A model generated the notes under the pieces. That model saw only the letters and a program-made list of their open reading frames with translations, made no database searches and was not told the DNA's origin. A stretch of 64,000 nucleotides of DNA, taken from Littorina saxatilis. Lineage: Eukaryota; Mollusca; Gastropoda; Littorinimorpha; Littorinidae. Within the stretch, counting starts at the first letter, position 1, and every line of letters begins with the position of its first letter. Positions 45,435 through 59,169 of the stretch are shown here, piece after piece. The DNA is taken from assembly GCF_037325665.1 (NCBI RefSeq), contig NC_090247.1, positions 18,540,297 to 18,604,296 of the forward strand. Direction: 5' to 3'. The translations under genes were made by a program, and so were the position numbers.

Positions 45435-48400
45435 CTGAATGTTTAAAATTGTATGTAGCATCATTTTCCAGTCTCTTTTAAACACAACATGAGCACACAA
45501 AAGTATGGCTTCAAATATGAATCATTCTCTCGTATTCACAACATTCCTAATCCTGCATCAGATCTTCGTTTGCGCTATGTGTGTAAAATGTCACAACAAC
45601 AACAAACAAAAAATTCAAGTGAACAGTCTACACAGGTGAAAGGAACTACAACAAAACACAACATAAAACAAATAATATTAATGAATTTTACATCATTTTC
45701 TGCCTGCAAAAATGTTAGTGACACAAACGAAGTATTCACAATTAAAACTTAACAAACACAACAGAAACACTCCAGATTATGTTACCACTTTCTTAGAAAC
45801 TGACTCCAAATATTACACACTAGCACAGTTTATATATATATACAATATTGCAATCTGCTCTCTGCATATGTGCATGTAGGTTACATGCCTGCTGATGCCT
45901 CGAATGCATTATATTGACTTCGAGACAGTCTTTTAAACAAAAAGAGGACACAGCCGTAACCAGATTAGTACTTTCTTTATCAATATTTCATCAATATTTC
46001 GGCAGCAACAAACTGCCTTCTTCAGGATGGTATGGTGAAAATACGAGAACAGTCAGACAGTTTCTGGAGACACTCTGTAAGAATCTGACAATTGTCACAG
46101 GAGTTTTGCCGAGACTGGCGTCATTCATATTCTTACACGCCGTTGAGATGTAGACTGAATTCCATACAAGCTAACAGCGAGAGTGTACATGTAAGCTTTA
46201 TATCCTATGAGTGAAACACAGTTCCCTGCAATGAACAATTCAAATTTTGAACGTGTGATTTGCAGACTTTCAGTGTTTTTAAACACAATTAATGCTGAAA
46301 CATACCTGCCAAGAATCTCTCCAGTCTCGACAAAAAAAGACTTAAAAAAAAGTGTGCAACTACTTTTTTAAGTGTGCAATTACAAACAAAATCTTTGCAC
46401 AGTAGGGTTACAGAGACAAAGACACAGCTCATGTGATATGTTAAAACAAATGGCTTCAATATAGTATGGTAACCATGCAATGCTGAACTCATCACTAAAG
46501 TGACAATCTTAAACCAATGAGGCAGAGCGCTTTTTTAAGATGGAAGAAACAAAGGGACATAAGCACTCTAAATGCAACGAGAGTAAGAGAGAGTTATGTG
46601 GAACCAATCTCCTGGCACCCGAGAGAATAAGGGAAAAAAAAAAAAAAAAAGGCTGTTTACGGTATCCCGACCGACCCTATTTTTTCGCGCGACCCTAGAC
46701 TTTTTTTTGGCATTTGGGGGAGAAAAAAAAAGTCTGTTTTTTTTGCAAAAATATATTAAAAATATGGTTTTTTGGAGAAGAAAAATAAATAAATAAATAA
46801 AAAATAAAAAATTTCCCGACCTACCGACCCTATTTTTTTTTGCCTATGTTACCGTAAACAGACTATCATTTTTTTTGGCCTAACAACCATTGAAATGAAT
46901 AAGCGATTATCCTTTATTGAGGATAAAAGTTGCTTGTGTATTTCAAGGCTGGTTATTCTCTCAGGTGCTAGGAGATTTGTTCCACATAACTCCCACATAC
47001 TCTTGTTGCACATGTTGTATGCATTTAGAGCAGTTATGTCCCTTTGTTTTTCAGATCATCACCAAAGCGGACAATTTACTGACATTTGTTTTAGTATGAG
47101 AAAGTAATCGATGCCCCAAAAGGGAAAAAATACATGGAATTGTTTTTCTTGTCATTTCATCTTTAAAAATTCAAATTTATTGTGGATGAATATCCTGCAG
47201 GCTTATGCTACCGCATAGCAAATTGATACAGCACTTGAGCAAAAAAAGTTAAAACATGAACACCATAAAACATAGATGTGCATGAACACCAAACAATTCC
47301 GATTCATACAAACAGAACGCAAAAAACACATCAAAAAACCAACTCCTATACCTTGTATAGTTTAGGTATCTGTGTAAAGAGACTAATTTTATGAAGAAAT
47401 GTGCATGTATACAAAATTATCTACACACTTCATCAACCATTTAAAGTAATTTGATCAATCTGTCCCTCTATTCTTTATTATTTTTTTATTATTGTAGTCT
47501 ACTCTTCTTTTCTATTTTTTCCCCTTGATCCTACTACAGCCAAATATGTAAAATATAAAACAAAAAAACAATCAAAACACAGATATATCTATACTCACAA
47601 ATTGCTCACATATTTCATATGTACAAGCCTCCGTTTAGACTATCTGGCAGGATTAAGAATCTGAATGCAAAATCATTTCTGAGCGTAGTATTTTTTCTTA
47701 AAATGTTGGTACATGTAGTAAATGTAAATCAATAAATGGCACCGAGCAGTGGAATCGCAAAAGGAAGTTTTAATTTGTTTAAAAACAAAATGATTTTTAT
47801 GACAATTAATTTTCAAGTACATGTACTTAATCAACTTAAAGTTATATTTAAGTTTATCCAGCATGAACAACGATTTGTAACTCTAGTTGATCAAACAATC
47901 AAAAATGGTCGTTTATCACACAGTATATGAATACATATCACTGAAAATTAATCCAAAAATAGTCACAAAAATCAAACGTACACAAAATTAAATCCAACCA
48001 CACAAATACCAGAAAAAAAGTGAAAAAGTGGTCTATATTTCATCACGAATATCAAGAAAAGAAAAACACTGAAACCGTAAAGTCTTGAGTATTTTCAGAC
48101 ACATTTCTGTGAATAAACGACATAAATATATTTACATAGATTGAAGCAAGTCCAGAGTCTCAACAAAAACATTCCTTACGACATTCACCAAACATATCAA
48201 AACATTAACCCGATCAAATCAACACTGGCATCTTACTAGAAAAAAACCCATAGTCTGTCTTCGTTCTTTTTTTGCAAACTGACACAATCATACACAATCA
48301 TCACCGACACTGGTCCCCTTAAAAGCAAAAATGTCACACGTCTCAATCATACACACACAATCTACATCCATATATATTCCTTTCAATTCTCCAAATATAC

Positions 48401-49194
48401 ATTTTCGGTGGCAGCAATTTTGGCTATAACTCAGTCCGAGGGTCTCACTCTGTACAAATAAACGCAGACGGCAACACCGAAGAGCCTGTACGAATCATCT
48501 ATACAAGTAAAGCGAAACAACAATTATTTATCCCCTACCCCATTCAGTTTATATTACAATAATCAGCACCTTCAACTGAATCACCGTTCAACTGAATCAC
48601 CGTTTAACTGAATCACCGTTCAACTGGATCACCGTTCAACTGAATCACCATTCAACTGCACTATTTCTCCCACATACCTATTGCTTATTCCATGACCCTC
48701 CTTCATTTTTCTGTACTGTACAAGAAACAAGATAATATGTTCTAATTGTCATCATTCTGCTCAACATTGTCTTTGTCTTTTACAATTTCACACACACAAA
48801 TCAGTCTCATCATAATCTTCCTTTGTCTTCACAAGAAAACATGATAATAAAAGTATCACCATCAACATCCTTCTCTTTATCATTGTCTTTGTATCTACAA
48901 TGTCCCCTGCATGCTGATTGCTTCTTACTTCTTCCATTATCTTCCTTCATTTGTCACCATAAAAAAACATGATCAACATGATAATTCTCCTTTATTATTT
49001 ATCTTTGCTCATACAATCATTGTGTACGTCACCCACAAATCAGCCTGTACGCTTATTGCAATCACAATGTCCCTGTGTTAAACTACCACATCAGTGTGTT
49101 ATTTAAAAAACAAAACAAAACATTTTTTAATGTTTCTATTTCAAAACAACTGATGACTGTCATTTGTATCTCTTATCTTAGTTGCTACAAGCTG
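45435..49194. other. AT-rich stretch, possibly 3' UTR of HLCS or intergenic
   Basis: No supported exon. Contains the GGCC-A-run MITE at 46633-46882, a short (TA)n near 45831 and a 17-bp 'caccgttcaactgaatc' repeat, about five copies, at 48570-48650. Otherwise nothing recognised. Confidence 0.45.
46633..46882. mobile_element. GGCC-A-run MITE, short copy
   Basis: Ends 'ggctgtttacggtatcccga' (left) and 'tatgttaccgtaaacagact' followed by TTTTTTTTGGCCTAA (right), with paired 'ccgaccctattttt' blocks. Same family as 11231 and 22930. Confidence 0.75.
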
Positions 49195-50280
49195 TCAGGC
49201 ATATTACTCTCACTTGCGTCCTTTCTCAGTTGATGCACACCATTTTTTTTCTTTCCTCAGTTGATGCACGCCGTTTCTCGTCTTTCCTCAGTTAACGCAC
49301 GCTGTTTCTCGTCTTTCCTCAGTTGACGCATGCCGTTTCTCGTCTTTCCTTAGTTGATGCACGCCGTTTCTCGTCTTTCCTCAGTTGACGCATGCCGTTT
49401 CTCGTCTTTCCTCAGTTGATGCACGCCGTTTCTCGTCTTTCCTCAGTTGATGCACACCATTTCTCGCCTTTCCTCAATTGATGCACACCATTTCTCGTCT
49501 TTCCTCAGTTGATGCACGCCGTTTCTCGTCTTTCCTCAGTTGATGCACACCTTTTCTCGTCTTTCCTCAGTTGATGCACGCCGTTTCTCGTCTTTCCTCA
49601 GTTGATGCACACCGTTTCTCGTCTCTCTTCAGTTGATGCACACTGTTTCTCGTCTCTCTTCAGTTGATGCACACCGTTTCTCGTCTTTCCTCAGTTGATG
49701 CACGCTGTTTCTAGTCTTTCCTCAGTTGATGCACACCGTTTCCCGTTTCTTGTCTCTCTTCAGTTGATGCACACCGTTTCTCATCTTTCCTTAGTTGATG
49801 CACACCGTTTCCCGTTTCTCGTCTTTCCTCAGTTGATGCACACCGTTTCTCGTCTTTCCTCAGTTGATGCATGCTGTTTCTCAACTTCCCTCAGTTGATG
49901 CACACCGTTTCTCGTCTTACCTCAGTTGATGCACACCGTTTCTCGTCTCTCTTCAGTTGATGCACCGTTTCGCGTCTTCCTTCAGTTGATGCACACCGTT
50001 TCTCGTCTTTCCTCAGTTGATGCACACCGTTTCTCGTCTCTCTTCAGTTGATGCACCGTTTCTCGTCTTCCTTCAGTTGATGCACACCGTTTCTCGTCTT
50101 ACCTCAGTTGATGCACACCGTTTCTCATCTTTCTTCAGTTGATGCACACTGTTTCTCGTCTTCCTTCAGTTGATGCACACCGTTTCTCGTCTTCCTTCAG
50201 TTGATGCACACCGTTTCTCGTCTTTCCTCAGTTGATGCACACCGTTTCTCGTCTTTCTTCAGTTGATGCACACCGTTTCA
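49195..50280. repeat. ~31-bp minisatellite abutting the 3' end of HLCS
   Basis: About 34 copies of 'cagttgatgcacaccgtttc' + 'tcgtctttcct', with 27-bp (missing 'caca') and 38-bp (extra 'cccgttt') variants. The last copy lies only a few bases downstream of the HLCS stop codon on the minus strand, so it is probably transcribed as 3' UTR. Confidence 0.93.
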
Positions 50281-50284
50281 CACA

Positions 50285-53200
50285 TCACTCTCGCTTGGTG
50301 GCGATCAGGTTGCGCAGCATGTCGAAAGAGTTGCCGTCAGGCTGTACACTGAGTTGCTGCCCCTGACTGTTGACCACTCGCAGAAAGCCGTAGTCGTCCA
50401 GACCGGTGACCTCAACTTCTGCGTTCCCTTCGCTTTCCACTCTGACATGGGCACCGCTGCAAGCAAATATAAGATGTGTGATTCATTTAGGCTTAAGCAT
50501 AGGTTCTTAAAATAATATGAAATCTTAAATGTAGTACACTGACATTACTACGGCAACACAAGTCTGATTCAAAATACCTGTCCGGTAAAGTCAAGGATAA
50601 ACATCTCAATCAAAGTGTTAAAAGAAGTGTGCATGCACATGCTCACACACTAACACACTGCGCCCTGTATAAATGTACCAACAACAGAGCATTTGAAGGT
50701 AGCAGCGCTGTATATTTTTTTCTTGAGGAAATTATTTTGCCCTTCCCCCATGATCAGCCAAAAGAAAGTGTAAAAGGTCAAGTGTGTATACCTGTGCAAC
50801 CAGTACTTGTAGTACTGCTGGCAGAAGTCCAGGTGACCTTTCTTCTGGAACTGGGTCAAGGTCGTCTCCATGGCAGAGACGGCTGTGGCCAGCACTTGAC
50901 TGGTGCTGAGAGTCGTGAGGTTGGAACCCCGTTCTGCGTTGTGCAGCTGGATGATGTCATTGACGCAGATGGTCGGCTGGCTGTTGGACACGTTCACCCC
51001 ACAACCTGGAAAAGATGAAACATGGATTGTGACTTTCATCCGATTCAAGATGATTGCTGAGTGAGTGAAGAGCTTATGGGTGCCCCGTGGTCATGCTAGC
51101 CTTTTCTAAAACAGCATTTCCTCACCACCATGAATCAACCAAGATTTCTGTCTTTCAAAGCTGTCAAAAGAAGTCAAAGTAGACGCTGCTTATGTTATAT
51201 TTGTAAGGAAACCACTCAACACAAATTTCAACCGGAAGGTCTGCCTGGTTGCAAGCTTTTTTTCCAACAAAAGCTGACGAACAAATGGACATAAGCTAAT
51301 TACATTTAACACTGTCTTGGATTTCTCAATAGCTTCAAATTTTAACTAGTAAACCATTGGATATTGCAATGCCAATTACTTGGATGACTGTTTTGTGGTT
51401 TTCTAAATGTGGTTTCAGGCTTTACCTCACATATCACATTTATGGAAATGGACAAAGAAACAAGGAATTTGACGTACCAATCATGGCATGCATGGTGCTG
51501 CCCATGACGGTGGAGGTGACGAGAACGCCGCCCAGTTTCATCTTGCTGCCGAAGTAAATGTCGTTGGGCCACTTGAGGCGGATGTCAAGGCTCTGGTGGA
51601 CAACAAAACGGGGTTAAAACATAACACTTTCTGATTTGACTGCAAACTGAATGGTGGACATATTATATGTCTTTGCTGCGAGTGTTAAAGCTGGATCAGT
51701 CACTGTATGACCAGTATATAAATAGACGATGCTTTTAGTGAGTCAAGCTTTCCAACGTGACATTATAGGCCAGTCAGTGAGTCATTAGTGAGGGTTGTGT
51801 CTGGAACATGTGGACAAGGAGCATGTGTAGAAAGCTTGCCTCAATCAGTCACTGTACGTACAGTATGTTAATACAGCAGTCCCTCTCATGAACAGACACC
51901 CTTGGGCCATAGCAAACCTGTCCTACATTGCAGGTGGCCAGTGACGGGAGGGGAGAGCCCCCCCTCACCCGGACACTCACACACAGACGCACAAACAAAC
52001 TGACTGAGTCTATGCTAGCCTTGATCAACAAAGTAGTTAGCTAATTTCTTTACAGAATGAACAAGAAAATAAACTTGGCTTGAATTGAAATCGAGAAAAA
52101 TTTCGGGTGGATTTTTGTACCAACACAAATCTACGGGATTATGTGAACCTCAACGACAAATAATGAAACTATGGACATCAACACTACATATAACACCAAC
52201 ACCGTGCAATACTGACTGCCAAAGTTCTCTGACCTCATATCCAGGCATGGTGCGGATGGCGTGCACGACAGCGAAAGCGGCTATGTGTTGCAGGAAGGAG
52301 ACTCTCTGACCCAGCGTGCTGTCCACAGGGACTTGTAGCGGCATGGTGAACATGGCACACCCCTCAGGGCTCAGCCACGTGTTGCCCCCACGACCTGAAA
52401 ACATGAAGACAAACTTCAGAGTCTTTCTGTAAGTATCTAACAGGGACTTGTAACGGCATGGTGAACATGGCACACCCCTCGGGGCTCAGCCACGTGTTAC
52501 CCCCACGACCTGCAAACATGGAGTAAAATTGAGAGTCTTTCTACAACTGTTACTGGCCTATAAATATAATGTCACATGGGGAAACTTTCTCATCTTTCTG
52601 AGCGTGTTTTTCATCCAAACATATCATATCTATATGTTTTTGGAATCAGGAACCGACAAGGAATAAGATGAAATTGTTTCTAAATCGATTTCGGAAATTT
52701 TATTTTAATCATAATTTTTATATTTTTAATTTTCAGAGCTTGTTTTTAATCCGAATATAACATATTTATATGTTTTTGGAATCAGAAAATGATGAAGAAG
52801 AAGATTAACATAATTTTGGATCTTTTAATAAAAAAATAATTTTAATTACAATTTTCACATTTTTAATGACCAAAGTCATCAATGAATTTTTAAGCCTCCA
52901 AGCTGAAATGCAATACCAAAGTCCGGCCTTCGTCGACGATTGCTTTGCCAAAATTTCAATCAATTTTATTGAAAAATTAGGGTGTGACAGTGCCGCCTCA
53001 ACTTTTACAAGAAGCCGGATATGACGTCATCCAAGACATTTATCCAAAAAATGAAAAAAAAACGGCTGGGGATATCATACCCAGGAACTCTCATGTAAAA
53101 TTTCATAAAGATCGGTCCAGTAGTTTACCCTGAATCACTCTACACACACACACGCACAGACAGACACACACACACACACACAGACACACAGACACCACGA

Positions 53201-54744
53201 CCCTCGTCTTGATTCCCCCTCCATGTTAAAACATTTAGTCAAAACTTGACTAATAAGTCGTGTAAGGCGAAATAACAACATTTAGTCAAGCTATCGAACT
53301 CACAGAATGAAACTAAACGCACTGCTTTTTTCACCAAGACCACTGCATACTCGTAGTTTCGTCAGTCCAACGCTCGTGGCAAAGGCAGTGAAATCGACAA
53401 GCCATGCAGAATAGTGCGGTAGTGGTCGCGCTGAGCAGGATAACACACTTTTCTGTATGTCTATTCTTTTTACCTCACTGAGTTTGTTTTTAATCCAAAC
53501 ATATCATATGTATATGTTTTTGGAATCAGGGACCGACAAGGAATAAGATGAAATTGTTTTTAAATCGATTTCGGAAAATTAATTTTTATCATAATTTTCA
53601 TATTTTTAATTTTCAGAGCTTGTTTGTAATCCAAATATAACATATGTATATGTTTTTGGAATCAGAAAATGATGAAGAATAAGATGAAATTGTTTTTGGA
53701 TCGTTTAATAAAAAAATAATTTTAATTACAAGTTTCCGATTTTTAATGACCAAACTCATTCATTAGTTTTTAAGCCACCAAGCTGAAATGCAATACCAAA
53801 GTCCGGCCTTCGTCGAAGATTGCTTTGCCAAAATTTCAATCAAATTGATTAAAAAATGAGGGTGTGACAGTGCCGCCTCAACTTTTACAAAAAGCCAGAT
53901 ATGACATCATCAAAGGTATTTATAAACAAGAAGAGCAAACGCTCGATCGAGTCACTTTCGCAGTTCTGAATATTATATGAGGCATCAGATGGACAGGAAG
54001 AAATTGCTATTCACAACACAATGAGTCACGTTCACATAAAATTTGAGCCCGGTCACTTTTATAGTTTCCGAGAAAAGCCCAACGTTAAGTTGTGTGTTGC
54101 CGAACAGAAAAGGCTAGTTATCTCCCTTGTTTTTCTGATAACATTCGTAAAAGGCTACAGATGTAAATACTTTGATGTAAAGAATAATCCTACAAAGTTT
54201 CAATCACATCCGATGAACTTTGTCAAAGATATAAAATGTCTAATTTTTCCTTTGACGCTGACCTGTGACCTTGAAAAAGGTCAAAGGTCAACGAAACCAT
54301 CGTTAAAGTGTAGAGGTCATTGGAGGTCACGACTAAACAAAATATGAGCCCGATCGCTTTGATAGTTTCCGAGAAAAGTAATGTCTAATTTTTCCTTTGA
54401 CGCTGACCTGTGACCTTGAAAAAGGTCAAAGGTCAACGAAACCATCGTTAAAGTGTAGAGGTCATTGGAGGTCACGACTAAACAAAATATGAGCCCGATC
54501 GCTTTGATAGTTTCCGAGAAAAGTCCAACGTTAAGGTGGTGTCTACGGACGGCCGGCCGGACGGCCGGCCGGCCAGCCGGCCGGACAGACTAACACTGAG
54601 CGATTACATAGAGTCACTTTTTCTCAAGTGACTCAAAAAAATGAAAAAAAACGTCCGGGGATATCATTCCCAGGAACTCTCATGTCAAATTTCATAAAGA
54701 TCGGTTCAGTAGTTTAGTCTGAATCGCTCTACACACACACACGC

Positions 54745-54803
<59 letters not shown>

Positions 54804-57800
54804 CACACATACACCATGACCCTCGTCTCAATTCCCCCTCTATGTTAAAACATTTAGTCAAAACTTGACTAAATGTAAAAAGGAGGGAGTCTTAAAATGG
54901 AGGTAAATTTACAAAGGCTATGAACAGAAAGTCTGAGAAAGAAGAAAGAAAGAAGAAACTGCCTTTCACGCCTGGTGGCGTGTAGGCCAGCGAAAGTCTG
55001 AGAAAAGAGGGTCTTAAAGGGAGGTTCCACTGTATATATATGTTTTTCTCCTCACCTTTTCCGCTTGTCTGTCTCCCCGCCACAGCAATCACTCCCAGCT
55101 TTTCAGGAATGGAAAACTGGATTCTGAAATCACAGAGTGAAATATGAATTTAATGCTCTGATCAAATCCTCTACTGATGAATCAAAAAACAAGAAAGGTA
55201 GGTTGTTGGAACGTTTGTTATTGACAAAACAATACATTCACAGATATTTTGACCCAACGATCTTTTAAGTGAACAGACAAACAAATATTCACACAAAACT
55301 TATCTTGATAGTTCTATCAGTTTACGTCCACTCGTCAGGAAGCCGAGCGAATGAATCGCTCATTTGAATGAATTTGAATGAATTTGAATTCATTCGCTCG
55401 GCTTCCTGACGAGTGGACGTAAACTAATAGAACTATCAAGATAAGTTTTGTGTGAATATTTGTTTGTCTGTTCACTTAAAAGACCGTTGGGTCGAAATAT
55501 CTGTGAATGTATTGTTTTGTCAATGACAAACGTTCCAACAACCTACCTTGTTTTTTTATTCTGAATTTTGGAACGTTGGCAGTCTCTTTGTTTTTGGATT
55601 TTCTCCATACTGATGTGTAGCAACTTTAAAAGCCCTTAAAACTGCGGTTTTCTTTTTTCTTCCAGCAAATAAAATGAGAAGACATAAGTCTAGAAAGGAT
55701 GATGCAAAGCATGTTCACACGTTTTCATACACTCACAACAAAATTGTGTTCAAACAATTGATGAAATGTGTGTCCTCTTATGACTTTAAATTTTGCCAAC
55801 TGATTCAAGCTTGCTTCTAATTCATACTAGAGATGTAAAAGTAAAACAGACTAAATCTGTAAAAACATGTCAATGTTTTAATGTAATGTTTTGTTTTGTC
55901 AATAATGAAATGTTCCTACAACTCTACAACAGCACACTTCTGCAGGAATAAAATCAAGCAAACACAATTAAGTGCCAAACAATGAATCTCATCTCACCCT
56001 TCAAAGATGGACATGGTTGTGGGGATGACGTCAGTGTGGAACACAACACGCCCCAAGACGGAGGATGTCAGGTGACTCCAGTACACTTGGGGGTCAAAGT
56101 AGGTCATGGGTAGCTTGTCGCCAGACGAGGGGGCAAGGTCGTTGACCACTGGAAGCGTGTCGCTCGTTGCCTTGAGTGCCGCTGACCCTGACTTAAGGGA
56201 GACGAACTTGAGGCTGAGACTGCGAGATTTGATGACGCCCTGCTTCATTCGACTGGCGATGATGTCAAGAAGGGATTTGGTCAAAGCCTGGAATGAGCAG
56301 CAACAATGAATGTCTTCTTTTGAGAAAAAAATAAACAAACATTCCAAATAGTAACCTTCTTGCGTTTTGATTCTGGATTTTGGAATGTACGACTACCAGT
56401 CTATCTGATTTTAGGTATCTGCTGATATGGTTGGTATTTTTCCAGAACACAGCTAAATAAGACAGTGGGAGGAGAAATAAAACAACAAACATGTCCAGGT
56501 GTAATTGTGGCACTGCAGGTAAGACGTAACTGTAAAACTTACCTGGTGCTGTGCCAGGATGCAGCAAGGTGTGAGGGGGGGGGGGGGGGAGGGAGAGCGA
56601 AGGAGGTGTCAAGGTTTAACAGTGACACTGCAGGTAAGACGTAACTGTAAAACTTACCTGGTCCTGTGCCAGGATGTAGCAAGGTGTGAGGGGGGGAGGG
56701 GGAGCGACCGACGTGTCCAGGTCGAGGAGGGACAGCAGGTGACGCAGAACTTGGAGACGCTCGGCGTTGCTCTGCTTCAGACTGCTGAACGTCTTGGAGT
56801 CGGCTGCCATCTCTGCCGCGTCTCTCTCCAGGAACAACTAATTACAAATACAACGTTACTATTACTAAAATCAATATCGCCGGCCCCTCCCCCGAAAGGA
56901 AACCATTTATTTCTTGTCCTAATAGGGCTGATGAAAAGTCCATTTGCTCAAAACTAAGCCTATGCTCAAGTTAAAACTTTACCTGAAAAGTAAAAACCAA
57001 AATCGAACATAGACAAACAAATAAATCTTTGCAAGGATTTCACGACAATTATTACGGAGAGGAGCATCTCTTTGGACATGATCATGCGCAAGAAAGGATG
57101 AAAGCTACAAGTGCCTTGCTGTCTACCAGTACCAGTTGCATTTAACTTTTACCAAGCTAGCACAGAATCACTGCATGGACACTGGCTACAATGGAATCCC
57201 CCTTTTGAGATCCCCCAGTTTAAGACTCCCTCCCGTTTAACTTTAAGACCCTCTTTACTCTGAATTTTTGTTCATTTCCTTTGAGAATTGACCCCCATTT
57301 TAAGACCCCCATTTTAAGACCTCCATTTTAAGACCCCCGTTTTAAGACTCCTTCCTTTTTAAGACCTTGTTTTCTCAGATTGTTTGGAGGTCTCAAAAAG
57401 GGGGGTTCCACTGTATTTGCCTGCTCTCTCACAGAAAGCTGCCCCACCCTCCTTGCCCCACCCTCCTTGCCCCAAAGAAACAGATGACTGAAGCGTGCAC
57501 CCACCTGTGAAAAGATGGCCCTCCCGTTGCCGTGTTTGGCGGACAGCATGAGCTGAACCACGAGAGGGTCGCCCGTCTTGGAGTCCACCACCAGGGTGTC
57601 CATGCTGGAGTTGTCTTTCTTGAGCTTGTTACGCACGTAGTGGTATTTCCCCTGGATGGCGCTCACGTTTTTCCACTTCTCCAGTCCAAACTGCAGGATT
57701 GACGGGCGTTTCTGGACCTCTTTGCGCACCACAAACTCTGCCTCCATAGAACTGCCGAAGCTAATCACCTTTCCCCCTTTCAGCAGGTAGTCCACGCACT

Positions 57801-59087
57801 TTTTGCCGATGTTGTCGTGCAGGTAATCATGGGAGATAATCAGGGCGGCGCAGTTGTCTTCCCAAGGCAAGGAGATGAACTCTTCGTGGGGCAGGAGGTA
57901 GACGGTGTATGCGTCGGTGTTGATACACTGTTCGAGTCCCGTCTTGATGAGTTCAAACTTGCGAGCCGTGTCTTTGTTCCCACAGTAAACCACCACGTTG
58001 GGAGGCTTGCTGAACTTTTTGTCCTGGCTGGAATCACCGGCTGCGTTAGCGCTGTTTGCACCATTAACGCTATTCGTGGCATTAGTATCTTTAGGTTTGT
58101 GTGTGCCGTTAGCACTGATGGACCCGTTTGCTGGAGATTTTGACGGAGAGGACTTTTCTGGGGAAGATGTGGATGACTGCTGAGTTTTGAGAGATTCTGA
58201 AGAAGAAGCCACCGACTTTGTGATCGTTTCCGTAGCTTCTGAAAGTTTAACAACAGGAGATTCTGGAAGAAAGAACACCTGAGTGTCATTCCCATCAGTC
58301 TTATCTGCTTTTCCAGATACGTCCAGATCGTGATCAGACCCGTAAGAGGCAGGGTCATGCTGTGGAGATTTCCCTCTGCTGGCTGTGGAGAGCGATTGCA
58401 AGCTCTTGTTCAGGGCCTCTGAGGACTCTGCTTTACTCTGCGGAGACATCCCAGACGCCAAGCTTTCATCCGAAACCATGGACGAGCTGAAACTACCACC
58501 AGCTGTTCCTTGAGTTCCTTGCTCCTGTGAGTCGGAACTAGTTCCATTTCTTGCCCTTCCGTGCACCTCCTGCTCTCTCGCGCTCACACCATTGCTGTTT
58601 ATTGACTCAGAAGATTCTTTGTCTGCAGCCCTGCGTATGGGAGAGGCGTCTCCGTTCAGCTTTTGTGTCTGGATGGCTGTGAACTCAAGTCCTCTCTCTG
58701 ATGACACGGCTGTGGACACACTGGAAACCACGTTGGTGGTCACTGTTTCGGAAACAGAACGAGGTTTACGCTCGGGGGAGCTGTAAACCACAGAGTCATT
58801 GCTACCCGACATAAAAGACGTGTGGTTAGTGCCGGCATACACGAGGGGATCTGAGGAAGCGGTAGTTAAAGGAACTGTTGCGAGAGAGTTGTTTTGGTCG
58901 ACTGAGACTACCAACGCTTCGCTGCTTGGTCGCTTCAGGTTCCTTGGTCTCCCCACCGTTGTCACAGCTGCAAATGAAAAGAAATAATTTGCTTTATGTA
59001 CATAGGTTTAAAGCAAAAGACAAAAAATCTGCTGCAAAAACTTTGCACCTTGCATTTTTGCAAAAGCTGACTAGACAAGTCTGTGCG

Positions 59088-59169
<82 letters not shown>

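Noticed and set aside
45489-45752. 87-residue frame after the satellite
   Set aside because: Low-complexity composition, no splice or family support; probably chance in AT-rich DNA.
52150-52473. Longer HLCS exon extending to 52473
   Set aside because: The extra residues come from intron and duplicated sequence; the TTTTCAG acceptor at 52395 gives the correct phase and the GRGGN match.
57328-57504. Continuation of the large HLCS exon into a 'TVEPPFLRPPNNLRKQG' tail
   Set aside because: This is read-through into intron and a MITE; the donor CAG|GTGGGT at 57505 restores the frame with the next exon.
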